NCBI GenBank assembly: GCA_965153455.1
Contig: OZ234502.1
Location: 5,249,267 to 5,313,266, forward strand
Reading direction: 5' to 3'
From: Sphagnum compactum
Lineage: Eukaryota; Bryophyta; Sphagnopsida; Sphagnales
Length of the DNA: 64,000 nt
The notes below the pieces were generated by a model. That model worked only from the letters and a program-made list of their open reading frames with translations. It ran no database searches and was not told where the DNA came from. The translations under genes were made by a program, and so were the position numbers. Below, piece after piece: positions 11,898-22,079 of this stretch. Position 1 is the first letter of the stretch; each line of letters opens with the position of its first letter.

Positions 11898-12237
11898 TTG
11901 CTTGAGGAGCAATGGTTCTATACTCTTCAGAATCCAACTTCTGAGCATTCTTGCAAGGATGCTCTTGTTGAGGTATCTTCTGTTCTACAATCCACAAACC
12001 AACTTTCAAGCATCTGTGCTGCTCTTGTTGAGGTATCTATCTTGTGTGCACAAACCAAACCTCCTAGCCGCATCCTTGTTGCTGCTCTTGTTGAGGTAAT
12101 CTTCTGTTCTACAATTCACAAACTGAACCTCTGAGCATCCTTGCTGCTGCTCTAGCTGCTCTTGTTGAGGTATCTTCTGTTCTACAATGCACAATCCAAC
12201 TTCCAAGCATCCTTGCTGCTGCTGCTGCTGCTTTCTG
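11898..12237. repeat. Second minisatellite, 60-73-bp period, ending in a CTG run
   Basis: Units start with GCTCTTGTTGAGGTATCTTC at about 11961, 12021, 12085 and 12158, with a diverged first copy from 11898. Each unit continues with a version of TCTACAATCCACAAACCAAC and ends in GCATCCTTGCTGCT. The last unit runs into about seven CTG triplets (12211-12231). Length variation between units comes from the number of GCT triplets. The array ends about 70 bases past the ABCG stop codon, so it is probably in the ABCG 3' UTR (minus strand). Confidence 0.85.
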
Positions 12238-12305
12238 CTGGTGTTGATGTTATTGTTGTCGAGGGATCCAGTGTTCTTGTAGCTTTTGCGAGAATCTGGA
12301 CTTGT

Positions 12306-15170
12306 TCATTCCCGCTTGTTTCTCCCGGAGAAACGCAGGGTTGCATAAAACAGAAAGCGGAACAAAACGCCGAACGCGAGCGTGATGGCCAGACATTGCC
12401 ATTTGGTGAGCTCCGTGATTTGCTTGGCTATAAGCACATCAGGGCCTGTAAGGATACAAGACGACGCACTCATGTTTGCGTAAGGAGTGTTGAGTAAGGC
12501 GGATGTGGAGCTCACCAAGGAGAGCATTTCACTCACAAGAGTTGGACTCAACGACGCCAGCGGAGTTCCGAACAGGATCTGGGAGCCGCTCTCGTAGCAA
12601 GGACCTTCAACCTGGAACTCGTTGATGAGCACGGCTTCGTAAGGATACTTGATAAGCGACAAGTAGTGAAACCAGAGCCAATATTTGGGGATGCGTTCTC
12701 GCGCGATGAAGAAGCCACTGAGAAGAAGAAAGTAGGCTAGCAACGCTACCACCACAGTGTAGCCCAGCATCACGTTGGGCATCACCCCGGAGAGCAGAGT
12801 GACGAAGGAATTGCCGGCCCAGAAAGAGGCCCAGACGATGAGGAAGAAGAAGAGAAAGCCCGAACCTCCGCCAGCCAGTCCCACCGCCCACCAGACCGTC
12901 AACACAAACGACATCGCCAAAACGGCCAAGAACGGCACATAGATCATCGCGTTCGCCAGCACGTACGATGACATTCGGTATGTGTTGTGCCCCGTCTCTC
13001 GCATGAAGATGTAGCGCTCCTGCAGGAAAACTGGCAACGCGTCCGCACATGTGTAGAACGTGGTTGACATCGCAAACGCGAAGAAACCCAGCCGCTCCTG
13101 TGTCCCCCCCTCACACATCCAACACTATTTCGTGTTAAACAACCTGCTTCCTTCAAGCACCCGGTTTTCAGGGTAAGAGACAATGTGATCCACCCAGAAA
13201 GAAACTGGCCAAAGTTTGGTATCCCTTCATTTTAAGGTCATGTGGAGTCCACTACACAAACAATTTGCAGCATAATTGGGCTTCACCATGCTAACCACCA
13301 TTTGTTTCCAATTTAGGACATCTTCCCATTAGGCTGCTCCAGCTTTTTCGTTATGTTTTAGAGCTATTATGCTCACAGTCATCCCACAGTTCTACCGTTC
13401 AAGCATTGACATTGCTTGAGTTGTGAGAGCTCTGAATCAAACTGTGCCGCACCATAAAATGACATCTGTTTTCTTTTGTAAAAAAATTCATTTCATGAGG
13501 ACGTATGTTCTCAGAGTTCCTAACTTGATTAATTACATATTTTCAACGCACGTGAAGCTCTCCAATGGGGAAAGGAAGCAGCTCTCCCTACAGCAAGAAA
13601 TCATGCCTTATGTCAGTGGCTTTCCAGTAGTCTGCTGTGATTACAACACAAGTTACGAGTTAACTGTGATCACAACAGCCTAATGGAAAGAGACCCTTCG
13701 TATGCTGAATATTTATCTTCCTCATGGATGTCTCATCAATAGCAGAGCCATTATGTGATGAGTGGCTTGTTTTGTGAAGGAATTGGCAGCAAGCAAGCAA
13801 GCAAGCAAGCAAGCGACTGTAGGTAGTGACGATGATGATGGTGTGGCGGGCGAGGTAGTAATGACGACGGATGTACCTGAATGCCTAGCGGCGAGTGATC
13901 GAGGTTCCAGAAAATGGTGGCGAGAAGGAAGGCGGTGACCAAGACGGTGGCCAAGCGCATAAGAAAAAGCTCAGGCATGCGCTTGATGTTTATCACGGAT
14001 CTGAATGCAAGCACGCGGATTTCCGTCCACCAAGGATTTGCGAACTTGCACACCATATCGGCACCACTAAGTTTGGTATCATGATCACTCTCTTGGGAGT
14101 GGGAGTTGTTGTTCTTCTTGGGATGATGACGACGCGGATTGGAAAGCTGCGTGGCGAACATGAATGCTGAGGATGGTCGTGACGCCACCAGCTTTCCTCT
14201 GGATATGGAAGCACTGATCGCTCCACGCACATCCGTGGAGCCGACCAGTATCCTGGCGGAGCCTCTTTTCGAAGCTGCCGCAATCCAGGAGTTGCAGAAT
14301 TCAACCAGCTGCTTCACACCACCCTGTCAAAGGAAGAAAAAACCCATGCAAAACACACAACAAAAACACAATAAGTAGTGAATGGTGCTGCTGCTGCGAC
14401 AACAGATCAATTCTTAATGAAAGCGGCAGCAATCAATCTTGAAGCAAAAATAATTAAGCAACTCTCGAATCTCAGCTCAGCTCCGGCTCTTCAGGGTGCA
14501 TGCACACGAAGGATGGATTCTTAGCTGTTGTTGTTGTTGTTGTTGCTCAACAGATAGATGGGTAACTAGATGGTCGACTGTAAGAGTCTAGCTCTGGTAC
14601 TAGTTTGTACCTGTGAATTGTGCAGTTCTTGGATGAGGTCAAGAGCATGCTCGGTGCTGTTCTCGTGTTGAGGAACCGGACGACCGAAGGAGTGGAAGTA
14701 GGTGTGAAGCTCCGCAGGCGGACCTCCGTAGACTTTTTGGCCGAATGCCAGCAGTATGAGACGGTCCACGAGACCCAGGATGCGAAAACTGGGTTGATGG
14801 ATCGACAGTATCACGATGCTTCCTGTCTTGGCAATCTTTTGAAGCGTTCGCACCTGCTTGCATGCATCCCATGCAAGTAGATCAAGAAATCACCCAAGAA
14901 GAAAATAATGAAACATAATGGATTTGCATAAAAAAAATTTGAGCATTGAAAATTTTCAAGTAATGGAAGTTATTCTGAAAATCAAATTGACAATCATACT
15001 TGGAGCTTATTCTGAAAACTAAATTGACAATCCAAACACTTGAGCTTATTCTCAAAACAAAATTGACAATCCAAACTATTGTGCTCCCCTTATGATTTCA
15101 AGTATTCATACTTGTTTAAGTGCATGAAGCTCAAGCAATACTCCAAGGAAAAACTGAATATCATGAATTT

Positions 15171-15229
<59 letters not shown>

Positions 15230-17041
15230 TGGGGCGTGACTATGAAGAAGAAAGAGCGTGCACGGACGGACGGACGGACAGACGTACCACCATGTAAGCA
15301 CTGGTGGAGTCGAGACCAGAGGTAGGCTCGTCCAGAAAAAGCAACAAGGGGTCGTGGATGATGTCGATTCCTATGGAGACGCGCCGTCTCTCGCCACCCG
15401 ACACACCACGACGAGCTTCGTCGCCGATGATGGTGTCGGCCACCTGCACCAAGCCCAGCTGATCCAACAACTGCATTACTCGAGCCCTTTTCTTGGCCGT
15501 GGATTGAGTCCTCGGCATTCGAAAAAGCGCGGAAAACATCAGCGTTTCCTTCACTGTCAGCATGGGAAACAGCAGATCGTCCTGTAAATGTCACCCAAGA
15601 AAGAGTGTGTGTGCATCATCATTGTTTCGTGATTTGCTGGCTCTACCCTTCATGGTACTTCAGAGTAGAGACATTGTTATGCACCCAGAAACAGGCCAAA
15701 GTTTGATATCCCTGATCATCATCATCATCATTGTATCGTGGTTTGTTGTCTCTACCCCTTCAGGGTACTTCAGGGTAGAGACATTGTTATGCACCCAAAA
15801 ACAGGCCAAAGTTTGATATCCTACAATCTAAGATCGTCCTGTCAATACCACCCAAGAGTGTGATCATCGTCATTGTCGTGATTTGTTGGCTCTACCCTTC
15901 AGGGTACTTCAGGGTAGAGACATTGTGATGCACCCAGAAACGGGCCAAAGTGTGATCTGCGTGAAGAAGAAGAAGAAGAAGAAGAAGGCATGAGAAGACA
16001 GACAGATACACAAGAGGATCGATCGATCTGCATCCAATTTTGTACCTGCATGACATACGCCGAGATGCTGCGAAAAAGACGGTTGCTGACAAGGGTACTG
16101 TTGAGGGTGATGCGACCCTCCAAGCTCTCGATTCTTTGAGCGAGAGCGTCGATGAGAGTGGATTTGCCTGATCCACTGGGCCCCATGACAGCTAGAATCT
16201 CTCCATCTCTGGCCTCGCCTGAGACATGATCAAGTAGCAAGCGAGAGTGTGGTGGTGGTGGTGGTGGTGGTGCCATCGCCATAGCTGCTGCTGTTGCAGA
16301 AGACGCCGAAACAGCAGCAGAAGAAGCGACTACTGCAGTTGGCTTGCGAAAGCATCGTCTCCATCTTGGTATTTTCTTGTGCACAGTGTAGGTAAGATCC
16401 GAGAACTGCAACACCAGGAGTGGTGGTTCTTCTTGTTGCATCATCATCGAGCCTTGTTGTTCTTCCAGGGATTGCGTCTCCAGCACGTTGACAAATGTGG
16501 GTTCATGATCAGATAGCAGCTTCATTGGCACCACCGGATCGAGATTCAGAACTACATGATCCATTGTGCCAAGAGTTGAAGGAAATGAACCTGCTACATT
16601 GATATCAAGATCCAGATCTGGGACACCAGGACTCGGGTAAGAAAAAGAACCAAGTTCTGGTATCTCGATGTCGCTGTTGTCTTCCAATGTGGAGAGCTGC
16701 TCTCTCTTGTGAAGACCTGCTTCCCCAATTCGTGATGCACGAGGAGGAGGAGGAGTTGCTGCTGCAGGATCAAATGGATCGTAGTCCTCAATAGCAGAAA
16801 GCCCATTGATTCCAGCACCCTCAGGAGCTCTCTCCATTGAAGTCCATGAAGTTCCTCTGAACTCAGACCCAATTGAGACACGTTCTTGGTGTGCAAGAGA
16901 TGATGGTTCAGCAGCAGTAGCAGATGTCTCAGATGTTCTTGTCTGCTTCTTTGCAGCTTCCAAGGATTTGAAGCTTTGCAGCAGTTCTTTTCTGCTGGGA
17001 GGTCTGGGTTTACGACCTAAGTTGGTGGTTCTAGCGGCCAT
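12306..17041 (-). CDS. ABCG half-size transporter (WBC type), 5 exons
   Basis: Exons on the minus strand are 17041-16046, 15581-15288, 14853-14611, 14323-13877 and 13097-12306. All have GT-AG borders in phase 0 and give 923 residues. The ATP-binding domain comes first: Walker [10 protein letters not shown] at 287-295, signature [11 protein letters not shown] from 393, Walker B LLLFLDEP at 411-418 and the H-loop SIHQPS near 447-452. Six membrane segments follow from about residue 620, with the [20 protein letters not shown] block opening exon 5 and a basic NKRE end. This order and these words match the plant ABCG clade of Arabidopsis ABCG1, 2, 6, 16 and 20. Members of that clade export suberin, pollen-wall or related precursors at the plasma membrane as dimers; the substrate here is not shown. 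The protein is longer than the usual ~720-760 residues, owing to a ~205-residue low-complexity N terminus and an eight-proline tract (258-265) just before the ATPase core. The start codon has a favourable context (CACAATGG). Confidence 0.94.
13172..13225. repeat. Copy of the intron-1 repeat inside ABCG intron 4
   Basis: The stretch GACAATGTGATCCACCCAG and the following GGCCAAAGTTTGGTATCCC match the repeat unit at 15670-15705, 15778-15820 and 15917-15955 in intron 1 of the same gene, in the same orientation. Two introns of one gene therefore share the unit. Confidence 0.7.
13791..13815. repeat. GCAA microsatellite in ABCG intron 4
   Basis: Six consecutive GCAA units are present. A GAT-rich stretch (GACGATGATGATGG) follows about 15 bases later. 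Confidence 0.9.
14525..14548. repeat. TTG microsatellite in ABCG intron 3
   Basis: About seven consecutive TTG triplets lie close to the acceptor-distal end of the intron. Confidence 0.9.
15174..15228. repeat. Long GA microsatellite in ABCG intron 2
   Basis: About 27 uninterrupted GA units lie 60 bases inside the intron from the exon-2 donor. On the coding strand this is a long CT (polypyrimidine) tract. It is a likely polymorphic site. Confidence 0.95.
15574..15960. repeat. Tandem repeat filling ABCG intron 1 and crossing the exon-2 acceptor
   Basis: Three copies are visible, at about 15574-15712, 15720-15830 and 15831-15960. Shared words are GGCTCTACCCTTCAGGGTAC, GTAGAGACATTGTTATGCAC and GGCCAAAGTTTGATATCC. 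Copies 1 and 3 also share AGATCGTCCTG, which in copy 1 is the exon-2 splice acceptor read on the plus strand; copy 2 lacks it. The unit contains a hairpin with arms CTCTACCCT and AGGGTAGAG. Confidence 0.85.
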
Positions 17042-17134
17042 TGTGCAAATGCAGATCCTGAAGTCTGAATTTCCTTTTGAGACACTACACCTTCAAGTTT
17101 GCACATGCAGATCGATATCCAAACTCTAATACCT

Positions 17135-17255
17135 TGCACTCCACGTTCAATCTTGCAATGCAGATGATCCCAAGTGTCGAATTCCTCAGTTGCACTCCAC
17201 GTTCAATCTTGCAATGCAGATCCTCCAAGTGTCCAATTCCTTGGTTGCACTCCAC
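17135..17255. repeat. 55-56-bp tandem repeat just upstream of ABCG
   Basis: TGCACTCCACGTTCAATCTT starts at 17135 and 17191, and a third partial copy (TGCACTCCACCTTC) starts at 17246. The first two units differ at only a few bases, so the duplication is young compared with other arrays in the window. It lies 95-215 bases upstream of the ABCG ATG, probably in the 5' UTR or core promoter. Confidence 0.9.
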
Positions 17256-19474
17256 CTTCTTCACCCCCTGATGTCCCTGGAATCAAACTGCAAAAACTTG
17301 TGCAGCTCTGACAACAAACAGCTTCAGCGCTTTGCTGCTCTCTCCCTCTCTCAGTGCGTTTCAAGGAAAAATCCATGCTGCATTCATATTCTATTCTGTG
17401 ATCTGGGTTTTTCATCTCTCTCCTTGAACCCCTTTTCTTTTAGCTGCAATCTTTGAATGTGTTTGAATGTCTTGAATCTTGAATGAACAAGGTTGGAGCT
17501 CTTTAGCAAGGAAATGCAGACCATGATCTTTCACTGAACAGTTTCAATGCTGTTTTTATGATTACTATAGTGTTCTCTCAAGAGCATAAAAAGTGGCTTG
17601 CATCAAATCAGCTTCTGTTCAAGCACAAGCAAAGAGGGATGTGGTGGTGCAGCAGAAGAGTGTTCTGATTCTTGAATGACTGAGGAGCAATCCAGTTGAA
17701 TCTGCAAACCTCCAGGTACTGCACTAATGTTCAACCACTTCCATGAGTTGATGGGAAGTGAAGAATTTCTTACACCTTGAGGTTGCTGCTGCTGTTATTA
17801 CTTCTTTTTTGGGTTTCAAAGAGATTTCACCCTCATCAACAAATTGTGGAAACCTCAACTGGATCATTATCAGCTGATGCTACTACTGGATCTCAAGACA
17901 AGAGAAGTGTAAGAGGGATTTTTAATGCTGATCAATATCTGCATAGAATGGAGGCCTTGTGTGCCCATGGATCAATAAAGAAATTCCAAGGCAGCAAAGA
18001 AGGTATGTGTTTGCAGCAATTATGGGAAACAAGTTGGGTGTTATGAGGAAAAAAAGCCCGGAGACAAAGAGACACTGTGATACTTGGGAGAGAGATTGGA
18101 GGGGCAAAAACTCATGGGTGCATGAATTGAAAGCTGGATTTCAAAGCTGCCTGTTTGGATTCTGGAGATCCATGGAAACATGAAGGGGGTTGAAGAGCTA
18201 AAGTGGGCTACACAAGTGAAAACATGGTTTAGAAAAAGCTAGAATTTGCAACAAAAATGGTCAATAAAAGCTGTAATTTGAAACCATTGCTGGGACAAAA
18301 ATACAACCTGTGGAATCTGCAACAATGGTGAAGAAAAAAACTGGAATTTGCAGCAACCTCTCAGATCTGTACCGCCCTTTTCTGACCCTTGTGACTGAAA
18401 TGATTCTTCATGCACTCAATCTACTCAAGGTTATATGCCTACCTCTGTACTACACCAAAGCAACTGTACAGATCATATTAGTTGGATAGAATATAAGATG
18501 GTCAAGCTGCACCTCTTTTTATATACTACTGCTCCTGCATACCATCATTGCAAACTGTCACCATACTTTGTACCTTCCTTCAACATCACAAAAGTTCCTT
18601 GAATCATGGTTAGTACTTCCTTGCACACTTTTGGTGGTAGCTCAAGGTAGCTGGAATCCTTTTCCCAAATTTGTTTGGTTTTCAGGGGTTTGCTGCTTCA
18701 CTGATGTGGTTGTGGGGATAATCTTGATAACGGTTTTGTTTGCATGGGTTGGTTATATATGTGCAGGGCAAAAAACTGGTGAAGAGTTAGTTGGATATGC
18801 CCTTTCTTTCTTGCTTCCTTTTCTTGGTCATTTTTCTTCTTTCTTGTTGTGTTCTCTTGTCATGAAAGTTTTGCCCTTATATCATTTCTATTTTTGTTTT
18901 TTCACTTCTACTGTTTCTTAATTTCATAGAAGTATGACCATGCTTTTGATCAACTAAGATTTTCCAGGTTGGTTTTTTTCAGAATTGGGTGTTTTTCTTT
19001 CCCCAAAAAGGAATCCAAAAGCCTCTCTTCAGCCAGAATGGATGCATGACACATTTGTCCATGCCACATATGATGGATTTAAGATGCTTCCAAAATCATT
19101 GCATGATGATGATATCAGCAAATTAGATAAATGTGTACAATTTTTGGGAAGAATGGCAATTAGTGTGGATTGTCCACACTAATTGCAACTCATCAGAGTG
19201 TAATTAATTAACAAACACCAATTATGTATGAGGAGTAACCTCCAAGTTGCAAAGGAAGGAATTGAAGGAAAATCATCAGGAGCTTGTAAATTCAATAGGT
19301 GTTTTGGGTTAGGTCTTGGGAAAAGAAGGTGCTTGAACAAGTGCGGAAAATGTGGTGGATTGCTTTGTTGATTCACTTGATTTAAAACTATCTTAACGGT
19401 CCCATTACTACAAATGTAAATGAGAGGTGACAATACAAAAGCACCCATGATTCAGATTGAGCTTATGGACCAAC
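17256..19474. other. ABCG upstream region, no confident gene
   Basis: The first kilobase is probably ABCG 5' UTR and promoter. On the plus strand, 17777-18002 is an open stretch beginning with a run of leucine codons and ending at a strong donor-like AAGAAG-GTATGT, but it has no ATG and no known domain. The frame 18568-18921 is hydrophobic but unrecognised. A perfect 14-bp inverted repeat lies at 19156-19186. Confidence 0.4.
19156..19186. repeat. Perfect 14-bp inverted repeat, 3-base loop
   Basis: GCAATTAGTGTGGA (19156-19169) is followed after three bases by its exact complement TCCACACTAATTGC (19173-19186). It is a short hairpin with no T-run, so it is not a terminator. Its function is unknown. 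Confidence 0.9.
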
Positions 19475-19477
19475 TTA

Positions 19478-19777
19478 GAGCATCGTCATCCATAGCCTCT
19501 ACACTAAATGTTCGGTCAAGTATAGCCATCAAATAGTAAGAAACTCACTTTGGGCCTAGAAAGATGCCCAGGATATAATGCTCTCCTAGAGGGAAATGCT
19601 GTCTTTTATTGGCCAACCATACTGACCCAAGTGGTGTCATTTTAGTAGTCTCTCGACTTTCTAGTGTCCATTTTTTCATGTTTATGGGTGGGGATGGGGG
19701 GAATAATTAACACTCCCAATGTTGGACGTGATAAACATTGATAGAGGCCCAAATAGAGAGTGTGGGTGGAGATGCTC
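19478..19777. mobile_element. Tourist-like (PIF/Harbinger) MITE, 300 bp, TSD TTA
   Basis: The element is bounded by TTA on both sides (19475-19477 and 19778-19780). The left end reads GAGCATCGTCATCC and the right end, reverse complemented, reads GAGCATCTCCACCC, so the termini are inverted with three mismatches in 14. Ends of the form GAGCATCTCCA next to a TTA duplication are typical of plant Tourist elements. No transposase is encoded. Confidence 0.75.
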
Positions 19778-19780
19778 TTA

Positions 19781-20610
19781 TGTAGGTGGGAATGTCCATG
19801 AACTCAAATTATTCAGTTGCAAATCCAAAAATAAAATTGCCATCATCCAAAATGTGATTTATTTTACAAAAGCATGTGAGAAGTTCAAAATTTCGAGTAT
19901 ATAATACATGAACTGGAGTTTGAACCCAAGTCACCTCCACTCAACTAGCTGCAGTTGTACATGATCAATAGCCATAACTAATATTTTACTTTGTTGGTGG
20001 AGATGTTTTTCAAATCCCAACAACTTGTTGTTTGAATGAAATTTTGATACTCATGCATAAAAGGAAATTTCCATTTCACATTTCCTTATGCATGAGGATC
20101 TTTCATAATGAGTGATCTTTATGAGTGATCTGTAAGGTAACATGTGATCTTCATAATTACATGATCATCCTTGGATGATTCCAAAGAAATAATTACCTCA
20201 TTTCCAAGCTTAATTACCTCACTCCTTTTCCTTACACACCAACATGGATATGAATATGAAAATGCACATTAACATGTGCCTTTTTCATGTCTATGATATT
20301 TATATTATTTTAAATTAAATTAGACATTGGCATAAATTAATGACAAACTATTGTAAACCATATGGGAACATAAGGAAAGAAAAAGAAATTTGATCATCAT
20401 TTGTAGCACGCAACAATGCGAAGCCCAAGTTAGTAGGTTGACACATATGAAATGGAGGTAGTACAACAAAAGCACAACAAGTTCTAGTCGATCATGTCAA
20501 GTTATCGAATTTATTGTTTCCTTTCACATGCATACTTCTGCTTCAAATATTGGCAATTTGGCAAGGTTGGGGCATGATGTTTCCAAATTTGATTTTGGAT
20601 GTAATTCTAC
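19781..20610. other. AT-rich intergenic DNA
   Basis: No gene or structured feature is recognised. Short local repeats occur (GAGTGATCTT and GAGTGATCTG near 20109-20135). Confidence 0.5.
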
Positions 20611-20613
20611 TTA

Positions 20614-20946
20614 GGCCCACTTTAGATGAGGGTCCAGGGTGCAATTTCCTAGGGACCAATTTGGACTGATTTGAAGCAAATTGAATCCTTGAGTTGGACT
20701 GTACCTCGGTCCCTAGCCTGATTCTTGGTTCTCCGAATCAGGAGCTCTCCTTGTAGCACTGTGTTTTGGTCTGAACCAATTGATTTTCCCTCCAAAACAG
20801 GTGCCATGTAGGTTTAGCCTCAATTTGCCACTTTTTGGTCTTGGACCCTAGTCTAAAAGCCTTGGGGACCAATTTAAAGCTTTCAGTCAATAAAATTGCT
20901 TGAATTCATTGGTCCCTGGGCCTTGGACCCTCGTCTAAAATTGGCC
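20614..20946 (-). mobile_element. Tourist-like MITE family A, copy 1
   Basis: The left end GGCCCACTTTAGATGAGGGT and the right end (reverse complement GGCCAATTTTAGACGAGGGT) are inverted repeats with four mismatches. Flanks are TTA on the left and CTA on the right, consistent with a mutated TTA duplication. The full length aligns with 34286-34607 in inverted orientation. It is non-coding and non-autonomous. Confidence 0.85.
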
Positions 20947-20949
20947 CTA

Positions 20950-22079
20950 GTACATGTATAATCATTAGAATGAATGTAGGTACTCATATAAGATTATTAT
21001 TAACAATAGTAGGAGTGATCACATATTTCTTATGATACTTGATCTATAATGGTAATGTAAAGCTATTGATAAGTTACAAAATCAGAATTTTTTGGTAGTC
21101 ATTTAAGATGTATGATTATTTTTCAATTGTAACTGATTGGAAATTTGGCAAAGGCCACATCACCCCACATTTTTGAGCCTTTTAGAAAAGTTGGATGGGT
21201 GTAAGCATTTACCCATTCTAAACCTATTAGGATATACTCTTTTGTTAAAACCTAAACTTAGTATTGCTAAAAAATAAAATGGAAATGGTTAGCAAATTGT
21301 TGCAAGGTGCCATTATTTTTGGTACATACTAAAACATTAGATTTTGAAATAACATGCTATCCAAACTTCAACCATACATGGTTCGCAACATGCATACAAT
21401 GATTCTTGAGTGCTCATTTCAATGCAAAACAATAATTTCTAGACCAATCTGTCATCATGATGCAAAAATTGAAAGATAAAATTGTTAGTCTTTTAGATGA
21501 ATTTATCATGAATTGCCAAACTTGTGTGTTATAAAACAATTGCATGTTACACCGTATTACATGATTCAATAACCAAAGATTTGAAACAATTGAAGTTGAA
21601 TTACTTGTATGCCCAAGGATTTTCAAATTGTGTTGATGGTATTTTGGATGAATGATGAAATAACCTTGAGATGGGGTTTGGTTGTGTGGGATTAAACTTG
21701 TATCACACATATCATGCTGAATTGGGTCACCTTCAAAAACTTTGGTTTCCCATTGTACTCCTTAATCACCCCATGTTGTTTATTGATCCCTTTCAATCCC
21801 CTTTTGACAACCTTCCTCGTTAAAAATGTGTTGCACAATGGCCATCGACAACTAGAAAAGCATATAGTTCATTTTTCTAAATGTAAACATCAAGCAATAT
21901 TGAATTCCTACTTACACTAAAGTTGCATTTGTAGGCCAAAGGCCATCATATAATTACTTTTGGATGTGAGGCACTTATCCCAAAATCCATGCAAAGTTTA
22001 AAAGTTAGAAGCATAGATTGTTAATGTCTCCATGTCTTTTTCTAAGTTATAGGATGTGCTTGGGACACATGACATTTCA
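20950..22079. other. AT-rich intergenic DNA next to copia remnant
   Basis: No gene is recognised. The part nearest 22080 could include the long terminal repeat of the copia element, but no matching partner repeat was found. Confidence 0.4.

Noticed and set aside
15169-15594. 141-codon minus-strand frame
   Set aside because: It is an out-of-frame reading of ABCG exon 2 plus the GA microsatellite.
18568-18921. 117-codon hydrophobic frame as a membrane protein gene
   Set aside because: T-rich DNA gives hydrophobic residues by chance; no family signature or upstream gene structure.
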